Below are positions 1-7,927 of a DNA stretch of 64,000 nucleotides, one piece after another. The notes below the pieces were generated by a model. That model made no database searches and was not told the origin of the DNA. It saw only the letters and a list, made by a program, of their open reading frames with translations. Position 1 is the stretch's first letter. Each line of letters opens with the position of its first letter. The position numbers were made by a program, and so were the translations under genes. This DNA comes from UMGS1370 sp046957575 (lineage in GTDB: Bacteria > Bacillota > Clostridia > Lachnospirales > Lachnospiraceae): NCBI GenBank assembly GCA_046957575.1, contig JBKUOG010000013.1, positions 1 through 64,000 of the forward strand, given 5' to 3'.

Positions 1-2
1 CT

Positions 3-620
3 AAGGGAGAGGCCATTGCAGCTAAAAAACCAGCAGCATTTCAAAAGCTGATCCATGCCTATCAGATGGTGTTTTCGGATTTGAAATACTTCCCCATTCC
101 CCAAATGACGGCTGATGGGACAAAGGATGTCTGCTATGAAAATGGATGGATGGATCCCAGAAGCTATGGGGGAGACAGAGGACATGAAGGCTGCGACATC
201 ATGGGAGGTGAGTATCCTTCTGGTTTCTATCCGGTTATCAGCATGAGCGACGGTGTTGTAGAAAAATGCGGATGGCTGGAACAGGGAGGATGGCGTCTGG
301 GAATTAGGACTCCCGGCGGCCTGTATGTCTATTATGCCCATCTTTATGGATATGCAAAAGAGTGGAAGGAGGGGGACATTGTATCAGCAGGCACTTTGCT
401 GGGATTTATGGGAGACACTGGATACTCGAAAATAGAAGGGACCACTGGGAATTTTCCGGTACACCTCCATATCGGATTGTACTTAAGGACGGACAACTAT
501 GAAGAATTATCTGTAAACCCGTATTGGATTCTCCGTTATCTGGAACAATACCGGCTGAACTGTTTGGGTAAAACTATGCATATTGCGCATATCATTTTCA
601 AAGGGGATATGATAAAATAA
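3..620 (+). CDS. M23 family metallopeptidase, 3' part (5' end outside window)
   Basis: The frame is open from the first bases of the window (codons start at base 3) and encodes residues before the internal ATG at 66, so the gene probably starts upstream and only its C-terminal 205 residues are here. The part seen is a LytM/M23 zinc endopeptidase domain: the GHEGCDIMG segment gives the first zinc ligands (HxxxD), YYAHL is the conserved active-site strand, and VHLHIG is the final HxH motif. The family cuts peptide cross-links in peptidoglycan outside the membrane. The glycine-rich segment between the motifs and the length after the HxH motif fit the family. The stop codon TAA (618-620) lies inside the target duplication of the MITE that follows, so that insertion sits at the very end of the gene. 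Domain assignment is confident; the substrate is unknown. Confidence 0.85.
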   Translation, partial: KGEAIAAKKPAAFQKLIHAYQMVFSDLKYFPIPQMTADGTKDVCYENGWMDPRSYGGDRGHEGCDIMGGEYPSGFYPVISMSDGVVEKCGWLEQGGWRLGIRTPGGLYVYYAHLYGYAKEWKEGDIVSAGTLLGFMGDTGYSKIEGTTGNFPVHLHIGLYLRTDNYEELSVNPYWILRYLEQYRLNCLGKTMHIAHIIFKGDMIK

Positions 621-621
621 A

Positions 622-772
622 TGTAACAGTTCAGCCATGCGAAGATTCAGACAGGAAAAAGCGTTGAAAGCTTGTTTCATAAGAGTTTTCCTGTCTGAAT
701 CTTCATAGGGCAGACGCCTGGCACTTCTTGCACGCTTACAGCATGCAAGAAAATACATGGCTGAACTGTTAC
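622..772. mobile_element. MITE-like element, copy 1 (151 bp) with 7-bp target duplication
   Basis: Non-coding 151-bp element. Its ends are a perfect 17-bp inverted repeat: GTAACAGTTCAGCCATG at 623-639 and its complement at 756-772. Inside lies a second perfect 19-bp inverted repeat (641-659 with 686-704) and a third 8-bp hairpin (TTCTTGCA 725-732 with TGCAAGAA 744-751). The element is flanked by identical 7-bp direct repeats AAATAAA (615-621 and 773-779), as expected of a target-site duplication. A second, diverged copy is at 38136-38284. No transposase is encoded, so it would have to be mobilised in trans. A minus-strand reading frame crosses it but lacks coding features. Confidence 0.85.
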
Positions 773-818
773 AAATAAATAGCGGTGACATGATAAACGC
801 ATTTTCAAAAGAGGGTAT

Positions 819-2264
819 ATGGAAAAACAAATCAGGCTGCCAGAAGAATACCTGCAGCATATGAAATCTCTTCTGGGAGAAAAAGAGTATCTGGATTATA
901 TTAAAAGTTTTGATAGTAAACGGTATCAGGGACTTCGGGCCAATGGTATTAAAATAACGCCGAAACGCCTGAAAGAACTGGCGCCATGGGAACTGGAAAA
1001 GATCCCCTGGATTCCCAATGGATTCTACTATGGGGAGGACGCAAAGCCGGCCAAAGATCCCTATTATTATGCCGGCTTATACTACCTTCAGGAGCCGAGC
1101 GCCATGACGCCTGCGTCCACCCTTCCCATTCATCCCGGTGACAAAGTGCTGGATTTGTGCGCTGCGCCAGGAGGAAAGAGTACGGAATTGGGCGCAAAAT
1201 TAAAGGGGCAGGGAATCCTGATTTCCAACGATATCAGCAATTCCAGGGCAAAAGCCTTATTAAAAAACCTGGAACTTTCCGGAATTTCCAATTTCTGCGT
1301 GACCAGCGAAACGCCGGAACATTTATCTGCCTGCTTTCCGGAATTTTTTGATAAAATCCTGGTGGACGCTCCCTGTTCCGGGGAGGGGATGTTCCGCAAA
1401 GAGCGGGATATGGTAAAAGACTGGATGGAGAAAGGCCCCAGCCACTATGCAAAGATTCAAAAGCAGATCGTAAAAGAAGCGGTAAAAATGCTAAAGCCAG
1501 GAGGGTATCTGATGTATTCCACCTGTACATTTTCTCTGAATGAAGATGAGGGAATTATCAAATACATTCTGGAAGAGTTTCCGGATATGAGCCTTTTGTC
1601 TCTTCCGACATTTGAAGGGGCCAGCAGAGGCATCGGTCTTACCGGCTGTCTTAGGCTGTTTCCCCACAAGCTGAAAGGGGAAGGGCATTTTATTGCTTTG
1701 ATGCATAAACAAAAGCCCTTGCCGTCCGCCAGCCTTTTAGAAGAATATTATGCCGGCAAAAACGACAAATCCGGTAAAGAACCGGCAGAAGTAAAACAGG
1801 CAGCCAGCACCAAAGAAGAGTTTTTACAGGTAATGGAGTTTTTATCTCATTGCAGGCCGATTTCGGAAAACTCTGAGGCAAAACAGTGGGATCCGGCCAG
1901 GCTTTTAGAAAAAAACAATCAGATTTACTATCTGCCGGATGGATTTGTAAGAGATACCGGACTGCGTTTTTTAAGAACCGGACTGTTCCTTGGAGAACTG
2001 AAAAAAGACCGGTTTGAACCGTCTCAGGCCTTTGCTATGGCTTTAAGGTGGGGACAGTATGAAAATGAACTCTCTTTTTCCAGAGAAGATGACCGGGTAC
2101 TTCGCTATTTAAAAGGAGAGACGGTTTCTTTGACTGAGAAGGAGAGCGGCACATTATCCTCCGGGTGGTGTCTGGTATGTGTGGATCAGTTTCCCCTTGG
2201 CTGGGCAAAGCTTATCGGCCAAAACCTGAAAAATAAATATTATGCCGGATGGCGGTGGATGTAA
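819..2264 (+). CDS. rsmF: RsmF-like rRNA cytosine-C5 methyltransferase (NOL1/NOP2/Sun family)
   Basis: SAM-dependent RNA m5C methyltransferase of 481 residues. The SAM-binding motif VLDLCAAPGGKST begins near residue 110. The two catalytic cysteines are visible in DAPCSGEG (about 183-190) and in STCTF (about 234-238), which is the arrangement of Nop2/Sun enzymes. The long C-terminal part after residue 300 matches the RsmF-type extension with a PUA-like RNA-binding end. By family it methylates 16S rRNA; the exact base cannot be read from sequence. The ATG at 819 follows GAGGG at 811-815. The stop TAA overlaps the next gene's preferred ATG by one base (TAATG), so the two are likely translationally coupled in an rRNA/RNA-modification operon. 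Confidence 0.9.
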   Translation: MEKQIRLPEEYLQHMKSLLGEKEYLDYIKSFDSKRYQGLRANGIKITPKRLKELAPWELEKIPWIPNGFYYGEDAKPAKDPYYYAGLYYLQEPSAMTPASTLPIHPGDKVLDLCAAPGGKSTELGAKLKGQGILISNDISNSRAKALLKNLELSGISNFCVTSETPEHLSACFPEFFDKILVDAPCSGEGMFRKERDMVKDWMEKGPSHYAKIQKQIVKEAVKMLKPGGYLMYSTCTFSLNEDEGIIKYILEEFPDMSLLSLPTFEGASRGIGLTGCLRLFPHKLKGEGHFIALMHKQKPLPSASLLEEYYAGKNDKSGKEPAEVKQAASTKEEFLQVMEFLSHCRPISENSEAKQWDPARLLEKNNQIYYLPDGFVRDTGLRFLRTGLFLGELKKDRFEPSQAFAMALRWGQYENELSFSREDDRVLRYLKGETVSLTEKESGTLSSGWCLVCVDQFPLGWAKLIGQNLKNKYYAGWRWM

Positions 2265-3043
2265 TGGGAAAAGAGACGAAACCCCTTATGCGGCTGGACA
2301 AGTTTTTAGGGGAGATGGGAAAGGGAACCAGAAGCCAGATAAAGGAAATGGCAAGAAAGGGCCGAATTTGTGTAAATGGGCAGACCGAAAAAAAGTCGGA
2401 TCGAAAAGTGGATCCTGCTGTGGATGAGATTGTGTTAGACGGCTGCCCAGTGACTTACCGGGCTTTTGAATATTACATGCTAAATAAACCTGAGGGAGTG
2501 GTTTCTGCCACAGAGGACAGCCGGTATCAGACGGTCATTGATTTGATTAACGGGGCAGTGCGGACAGATTTGTTCCCGGTGGGACGGCTGGATATTGACA
2601 CAGAAGGACTGCTGCTCATTACCAATGACGGGGATCTGGCTCACCGCCTCCTTTCTCCGAGACACCATGTGGACAAGACCTATTATGCCCATGTGACCGG
2701 AAGGGTTCCAGAGAATATCAGGGAGCAGTTTCAAAAAGGAATTGTGTTAGAAGATGGCACCCAGTGTATGCCGGCCAGACTGGAAATCCTTTCAGAGCCG
2801 TTAGAAGACGGGAAACAGGCAGTAAGACTCACTATTCAGGAGGGAAAATTTCATCAGGTAAAGCGAATGTTTGAGGCCGTAAACTGCCGGGTAGTCTACT
2901 TAAAACGGATTTCCATGGGTCCCCTTCTTCTGGATGGAAACCTGCGTCCGGGAGAATATCGGACGCTTACAGATGCAGAGATTACATTATTAAAAAACAG
3001 GGGAGATTGGATTGAAGAATCAGATAAAAGCAGCGATTTTTGA
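2264..3043 (+). CDS. RsuA/RluB-family pseudouridine synthase
   Basis: The N-terminus (MRLDKFLGEMG and following, about residues 9-60) is an S4 RNA-binding domain. The catalytic domain carries GRLDIDTEGLLLITNDGDL (about 107-125), in which the aspartate of RLD is the expected catalytic residue. It would isomerise uridine in 16S or 23S rRNA. Length (259 aa) is normal. Three starts are possible: 2249, 2264 and 2288. I prefer 2264 because it forms a TAATG coupling with the preceding methylase and has a GGTGG stretch a few bases upstream. The family member (RsuA versus RluB) is not decided here. Confidence 0.88.
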   Translation: MGKETKPLMRLDKFLGEMGKGTRSQIKEMARKGRICVNGQTEKKSDRKVDPAVDEIVLDGCPVTYRAFEYYMLNKPEGVVSATEDSRYQTVIDLINGAVRTDLFPVGRLDIDTEGLLLITNDGDLAHRLLSPRHHVDKTYYAHVTGRVPENIREQFQKGIVLEDGTQCMPARLEILSEPLEDGKQAVRLTIQEGKFHQVKRMFEAVNCRVVYLKRISMGPLLLDGNLRPGEYRTLTDAEITLLKNRGDWIEESDKSSDF

Positions 3044-3692
3044 CTTGGACGGAACCCTGGTGGATTCCATGTGGATGTGGAAAGCCATTGATATGGAATA
3101 TCTGAGTCGTTACGGACATGAGTGTCCCAAAAATCTTCAGCGGGCCATTGAGGGCATGAGTTTTACAGAGACCGCAGCGTACTTTAAAGAACAGTTTGCC
3201 ATTCCGGAATCTTTGGAAGAAATCAAGGCAGCGTGGATCTTGATGGCCATGGACAAATACTGTAAAGAAGTTCCGTTAAAGACAGGGGCAGACAGACTTT
3301 TAAAAGCTTTAAAAGAACATGGCATCAAGACCGGGATTGCCACCAGCAACGGCAGGGAACTTGTAGATGCTGTATTAAATTCCCTTGGGATTGCAGAATA
3401 TTTTGACGCGGTCACAGTAGGGTGCGAGGTAAAGGCTGGAAAACCGGCGCCGGACATTTATCTGGAGACGGCAAAAAGACTGGAAGTAAAACCGGAAGAA
3501 TGTGTGGTGTTTGAGGACATTCCCGCAGGGATTTTAGCCGGCAAACGGGCAGGAATGACAGTTTTTGCAGTAAATGATGAATTTTCTAAAGACTTAAAAC
3601 AAGAAAAAGAAGAACTGGCAGATTATTTTATTGAAGATTTTCTGCAGCTATTTCATAAAAACGGGGACGAGTTATCAGAGGTGTTTCAATGA
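3012..3692 (+). CDS. HAD-superfamily phosphatase / phosphoglucomutase-like hydrolase
   Basis: HAD family, subfamily with an alpha-helical cap. Motif I is DLDGTLVDS (residues 10-18, nucleophile D10), motif II is in ATSNGRE (about 114-120), the lysine lies in the KAGKPAPD segment (about 142-149), and motif III is VFEDIPAG (about 166-173). These are the residues of phosphotransfer via aspartyl phosphate. It resembles beta-phosphoglucomutase / sugar-phosphatase proteins, but the substrate is not predictable. The start is TTG at 3012, preceded by GGGGAG at 3000-3005; it overlaps the pseudouridine synthase by 32 bases. The 3' end overlaps the next gene in an ATGA-type junction. Confidence 0.85.
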   Translation: MKNQIKAAIFDLDGTLVDSMWMWKAIDMEYLSRYGHECPKNLQRAIEGMSFTETAAYFKEQFAIPESLEEIKAAWILMAMDKYCKEVPLKTGADRLLKALKEHGIKTGIATSNGRELVDAVLNSLGIAEYFDAVTVGCEVKAGKPAPDIYLETAKRLEVKPEECVVFEDIPAGILAGKRAGMTVFAVNDEFSKDLKQEKEELADYFIEDFLQLFHKNGDELSEVFQ

Positions 3693-5602
3693 TTCATGAT
3701 TTTTTGCCTATCAGCCGGAAAGACATGGAAAAAAGAGGCTGGGAACAGTGCGATTTTGTATATATTACAGGGGATGCCTATGTGGATCACCCTTCCTTTG
3801 GCACAGCCATTATCAGCCGCGTGCTGGAGGCAAAAGGCTATAAGGTAGGGATCATTTCCCAGCCGGACTGGAAGGATGATAAAAGCATTACCATTTTGGG
3901 AGAACCCCGTCTTGGTTTTTTAGTTTCTTCCGGCAATATGGATTCTATGGTCAATCACTACAGTGTATCCAAAAAGCGGCGGAAAAGCGATGCCTATACG
4001 CCGGGAGGGGTCATGGGACGGCGGCCGGACTATGCGGCAGTAGTTTACTCTAATTTAATTCGCAGGACCTTTCCGAAAATTCCCATTATTATCGGAGGGA
4101 TTGAGGGAAGTCTGCGCCGTCTGGCCCACTACGATTACTGGTCCAATAAGCTGAAGCATTCCATTCTCATAGATTCCCAGGCAGATCTGATATCCTACGG
4201 AATGGGGGAACATTCCATTGTGGAAATTGCAGATGCCCTGGATTCTGGAATCAATATTAAGGACATTACGTTTATAAACGGCACTGTGTATAAGACAAAT
4301 TCTTTAGAATCCGTATATGACGTCCAGATTCTGCCTTCTTTTGATGAAATCAAAAAAGATAAGCGCCTCTACGCCCAGAGTTTTTATACCCAGTATTTGA
4401 ATACGGATTTTGTTACAGCAAAACGCCTGGCGGAGCCGTATCGGGAAAACCTGTTTGTGGTTCAGAATCCGCCTGCCAGACCGCTTACCATGGAAGAAAT
4501 GGATGATGTGTATAGTCTTTCTTATATGAGACGCAGTCATCCTTCTTATGAAAAAGATGGAGGCGTTCCGGCTTTTTCAGAAGTGAAATTCAGCCTTATC
4601 AGCAACCGGGGCTGTTTTGGATCTTGCAGTTTTTGTGCTCTGACTTTCCATCAGGGGCGTGTGATCCAGGCCAGAAGCCATGAATCGCTGGTGGAAGAAG
4701 CCAAACTTCTGACAGAAGAGGCGGATTTTAAAGGATATATTCATGATGTAGGAGGTCCAACTGCCAATTTCCGCTATCCGGCCTGCGACAAACAGCTAAC
4801 TCATGGGGCCTGCAAAAACCGCCAGTGTCTCTTTCCGACTCCCTGTAAAAATTTAAAAGCCGATCATGGAGATTATATAGAACTTTTAAGAAAACTGCGC
4901 TCCATTCCAAAGGTAAAAAAAGTGTTTATCCGATCCGGTATCCGGTTTGATTATGCGTTGGCAGATCCGGGAAAAAAGTTTTTAAAAGAATTGTGCCAGT
5001 ACCATGTCAGCGGACAATTAAAAGTTGCGCCGGAACATGTGTCGGATGAAGTTTTAACCAAAATGGGGAAACCAGAAAATAAAGTGTACCGCCAGTTCTG
5101 TGAAGAATACAAAAAAACCAACGAAAAACTGGGATTAAAGCAGTATCTGGTGCCCTATCTGATGTCCTCTCATCCCGGCTCTACTATGAAGGCTGCAGTC
5201 GAACTGGCGGAATATCTGCGGGATCTGGGATATATGCCGGAGCAGGTTCAGGATTTTTATCCCACTCCGTCTACAATTTCCACCTGTATGTATTACACCG
5301 GACTGGACCCAAGGACTATGAAGCCGGTCTACGTGCCTGTAAATCCCCACGAAAAGGCCATGCAGAGAGCGCTGATCCAGTACCGGCGTCCGGAAAACCG
5401 TTCTCTGGTGGAGGAGGCCCTTCAGATAGCAAAAAGGACAGATTTAATCGGCTACGGGCCAAAATGTCTGATCCGCCCAAAACGTTTGGAATCTGGACAG
5501 ACCGGACCGGCAAAGTCGTCTAAAAAGCTTTTGGACAGCCATTTGAGGAATCGGACAAAACCTAAGAAAACCATACGCAACGTTCACAAGAAATCGGGGT
5601 AA
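3689..5602 (+). CDS. ygiQ: YgiQ family radical SAM protein
   Basis: Radical SAM protein of 637 residues. The iron-sulfur cluster motif CxxxCxxC is seen in CFGSCSFC (C309, C313, C316). The N-terminal third (GDAYVDHPSFGTAIISRVLE and following) is the DUF-type domain that defines the YgiQ family. A cysteine-rich stretch near residues 370-390 (CKNRQC...PCKN) may bind another metal centre. The C-terminus is very basic. The function of the family is not established; it is a conserved cytosolic protein. The ATG at 3689 overlaps the preceding stop (ATGA), so the gene is co-transcribed with the RNA modification genes. Confidence 0.92.
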   Translation: MIHDFLPISRKDMEKRGWEQCDFVYITGDAYVDHPSFGTAIISRVLEAKGYKVGIISQPDWKDDKSITILGEPRLGFLVSSGNMDSMVNHYSVSKKRRKSDAYTPGGVMGRRPDYAAVVYSNLIRRTFPKIPIIIGGIEGSLRRLAHYDYWSNKLKHSILIDSQADLISYGMGEHSIVEIADALDSGINIKDITFINGTVYKTNSLESVYDVQILPSFDEIKKDKRLYAQSFYTQYLNTDFVTAKRLAEPYRENLFVVQNPPARPLTMEEMDDVYSLSYMRRSHPSYEKDGGVPAFSEVKFSLISNRGCFGSCSFCALTFHQGRVIQARSHESLVEEAKLLTEEADFKGYIHDVGGPTANFRYPACDKQLTHGACKNRQCLFPTPCKNLKADHGDYIELLRKLRSIPKVKKVFIRSGIRFDYALADPGKKFLKELCQYHVSGQLKVAPEHVSDEVLTKMGKPENKVYRQFCEEYKKTNEKLGLKQYLVPYLMSSHPGSTMKAAVELAEYLRDLGYMPEQVQDFYPTPSTISTCMYYTGLDPRTMKPVYVPVNPHEKAMQRALIQYRRPENRSLVEEALQIAKRTDLIGYGPKCLIRPKRLESGQTGPAKSSKKLLDSHLRNRTKPKKTIRNVHKKSG

Positions 5603-5628
5603 CGAAAGTCAGGAGGAAGGGAGTTCCC

Positions 5629-6495
5629 ATGAAAATAAATTGGAAAAAAGCTGACAGACCAGATGAATTAATTACCAGATACAGGGAAGAGGTGCCCTAT
5701 CTTTCTTTTCCTGTTCTGGAAGAATCCGGCATGGTAAAACATGGATTTTCTACTCGTTACGGGGGAGTCAGTACCGGACGCTATGAATCTATGAATCTCT
5801 CTTTTTCGAGAGGAGGTGATAAGAATCTGGTGCAGGAAAACTATTGCCGTATGGCTCAGGCTTTGCAGGTGGATGTAAAAAAGATGGTGACTTCCTGGCA
5901 GTCCCATACCACCAATGTCCGCAATGTGACAGAAGAGGATTTGGGAAAGGGAATCTGGAGGGAACGGGATTATCGGGATGTAGACGGCCTGATTACCAAC
6001 ATTCCAGGGATTACGCTGGTGACCTTTTATGCAGACTGCGTACCCTTGTATCTTTTAGACCCGGTTCACAGGGCTATTGGCCTGTCTCACTCCGGCTGGA
6101 GAGGAACGGTTAATCGGATGGGAGAAAAGACCCTGGATGCAATGTCTGCTGCTTTTGGAACCAGGGCAGAAGATGTGATTGCCTGTATTGGGCCAAGTAT
6201 CTGCAAATCCTGTTTTGAAGTGGGGGAAGAGGTAGTGGAGGTATTTTGCCAGAACTTTTCTTCCAAACACTTGGACAGTCTGTTTTTTTCCAACGGAAAA
6301 CCTGGAAAATACCAGTTGGATTTGTGGAAAGCCAATGAGATTGTATTTTGGGAAGCAGGCGTTTTGCCGGCAAATGTCCACACCACCAATATCTGCACCA
6401 TGTGCAATCCAAAGCATTTGTATTCTCACCGGGTTATGGGCGATGAAAGAGGCAATCTGGCTGCATTCTTGTGCTTAAATGATGTCGAGCTTTAA
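5629..6495 (+). CDS. pgeF: Peptidoglycan editing factor PgeF (YfiH/laccase-domain, DUF152)
   Basis: Multicopper-laccase-fold protein of 288 residues. Characteristic segments are FYADCVPLYLLD (about 130-141), SHSGWRGT (about 152-159), IGPSICKSCFEVG (about 187-199) and CTMCNPKHLYSHR (about 258-270); these supply the His/Cys zinc site of the family. Members act as purine nucleoside-processing or peptidoglycan-editing enzymes; PgeF removes wrongly incorporated L-Ser from muropeptide precursors in E. coli. The ATG at 5629 follows AGGAGGAAGGG. It is the last gene of the operon and is followed by a strong terminator hairpin. Confidence 0.88.
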   Translation: MKINWKKADRPDELITRYREEVPYLSFPVLEESGMVKHGFSTRYGGVSTGRYESMNLSFSRGGDKNLVQENYCRMAQALQVDVKKMVTSWQSHTTNVRNVTEEDLGKGIWRERDYRDVDGLITNIPGITLVTFYADCVPLYLLDPVHRAIGLSHSGWRGTVNRMGEKTLDAMSAAFGTRAEDVIACIGPSICKSCFEVGEEVVEVFCQNFSSKHLDSLFFSNGKPGKYQLDLWKANEIVFWEAGVLPANVHTTNICTMCNPKHLYSHRVMGDERGNLAAFLCLNDVEL

Positions 6496-6516
6496 ATGAG
6501 CCGAAATAAAAGCAAA

Positions 6517-6566
6517 GCCGCTGCAAAATAGATGATAGAATATCTATTTTACAGCGGCCTTTTTGT
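6517..6566. terminator. Bidirectional rho-independent terminator between pgeF and prs
   Basis: A 17-bp stem with one mismatch (6517-6533 with 6542-6558) and an 8-base loop is followed by CTTTTTG on the + strand. On the minus strand it is followed by a T-rich run, complement of the AAATAAAAGCAAAG segment just before it. It lies between two convergent genes and can serve both. Confidence 0.85.
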
Positions 6567-6575
6567 GAGATGATT

Positions 6576-7766
6576 TTAGCAGTCTCTTGCGGCCTGATAT
6601 TTATGAAGAAGTGTTTGAATTTTTTCAGTAGGAGATAAAGAGGCGCTGATGGACACGTCATGATTTAGAGAATTTATGATAGCAGCCATATATTTGCTCA
6701 TATCAGCCTCAATGTACCATGGGCGGGTCAAAAGTTCTGCCGGACGATAGTTTAAGTTTGTGGTGATAACATAGTCGATGTATCCCCGGTTGTAGAACTC
6801 GTCAAATTTCTCCAGACCGCTGGTAAACAGACCAAAGGTACAGCAGACAACTACCTTTTTAGCTTTACGCTCTTTCAGTTCTCTGGCTGTATCCAACATG
6901 CTCTCTCCAGAAGAAATCATATCGTCAATGATTAATACAGTCTTTCCCTCTACAGAACTGCCTAAAAATTCATGGGCCACAATGGGATTGCGCCCATCTA
7001 CCACTCTGGAATAATCTCTGCGCTTATAGAACATGCCCATATCCACACTTAAGTTATTGGCCAGATATACCGCGCGGTTCATGGCGCCTTCATCAGGGCT
7101 GATAATCATCAGATGATCTTTGTCAATCTGTAAGGTGTGATCATGGGAGAACAGCGCTTTTATAAATTGATAGGTGGGCATAAAGTTGTCAAATCCCTTT
7201 AGGGGAATGGCGTTCTGGACTCTTGGGTCATGGGCGTCAAAGGTAATGATGTTGGATACACCCATATTGATTAACTCGACTAAGGCCATGGCGCAGTCTA
7301 AAGATTCTCTTTTGGAGCGCTTGTGCTGGCGGCCTTCATATAAGAACGGCATAATGACGTTGACCCTGTGGGCAGTTGCACTGCAGGCGCCGATCAGTCT
7401 TTTTAAATCCTGAAAGTGATCATCTGGAGACATGTGATTGGTATAACCATTTACTGTATAGGTTAAGCTGTAATTGGTGATATCGGCCATGGCAAAAATA
7501 TCAGTGCCTCGAACCGATTCATTTAAAACAGCTTTGGCTTCGCCGGTTCCAAAACGGGGGCAGAAGCACTTTAATAAGTAAGATTCTGCATCATAACCGC
7601 GGTAATTTAAATCTTCTTTGCGGCGAAGCAGTTCTTCGGTGTCATTCTTCCGGAATGTAACAATGTGATCGTTTACCTTTTGGGCCAGATCCTTACAGCT
7701 TTCTAAAGCCGCAAGCTTTAACGGGCCTACAGGCAGGGAATTTTGAAAAACAAAAGAATGTTTCAT
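6576..7766 (-). CDS. prs: Ribose-phosphate pyrophosphokinase (PRPP synthetase), long clostridial type
   Basis: Makes PRPP from ribose 5-phosphate and ATP in the cytosol, for purine, pyrimidine, His and Trp synthesis. The catalytic loop FDAHDPRVQN is near residue 176. The PRPP-binding phosphoribosyltransferase loop is VLIIDDMISSGESML (about 275-289), close to the usual VVDDMIDTG pattern. The protein has 396 residues; bacterial Prs usually has about 315, and the additional length is at the N-terminus and between the two halves. The ATG (7764-7766 on the minus strand) has a GGAGG site in front. It is the only minus-strand gene here, with its own promoter. Confidence 0.9.
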   Translation of the reverse strand: MKHSFVFQNSLPVGPLKLAALESCKDLAQKVNDHIVTFRKNDTEELLRRKEDLNYRGYDAESYLLKCFCPRFGTGEAKAVLNESVRGTDIFAMADITNYSLTYTVNGYTNHMSPDDHFQDLKRLIGACSATAHRVNVIMPFLYEGRQHKRSKRESLDCAMALVELINMGVSNIITFDAHDPRVQNAIPLKGFDNFMPTYQFIKALFSHDHTLQIDKDHLMIISPDEGAMNRAVYLANNLSVDMGMFYKRRDYSRVVDGRNPIVAHEFLGSSVEGKTVLIIDDMISSGESMLDTARELKERKAKKVVVCCTFGLFTSGLEKFDEFYNRGYIDYVITTNLNYRPAELLTRPWYIEADMSKYMAAIINSLNHDVSISASLSPTEKIQTLLHKYQAARDC

Positions 7767-7810
7767 GATTATCCTCCGTAAAAGTTGTGGGGTTATTTTT
7801 TCACACTATT

Positions 7811-7840
7811 CTTATACCATTTTCCGGGGAGCAGCGTCAA
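7811..7840 (-). promoter_or_regulatory. Predicted housekeeping promoter of prs
   Basis: On the minus strand TTGACG (7835-7840) and TATAAG (7811-7816) are separated by 18 bases, with an extended -10 TGG. The promoter is divergent from that of the DUF512 gene. Confidence 0.65.
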
Positions 7841-7869
7841 TAGGAGCCGGGATTTTTTTGCTCTATAAC

Positions 7870-7898
7870 TTGTCAAAGGGAGTCTGGTCCTGTATACT
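7870..7898 (+). promoter_or_regulatory. Predicted housekeeping promoter of the DUF512-der-plsY-gpsA operon
   Basis: TTGTCA (7870-7875), a 17-base spacer and TATACT (7893-7898). The start codon is 30 bases downstream, with GAGGAAGG as ribosome binding site. Confidence 0.75.
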
Positions 7899-7927
7899 AG
7901 AAGAAACAGAGAGGAAGGCAAACTACT

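Noticed and set aside
507..860. Minus-strand frame of 117 residues across the first MITE
   Set aside because: It overlaps the M23 gene end, the element and rsmF, has no ribosome binding site and no family-like sequence.
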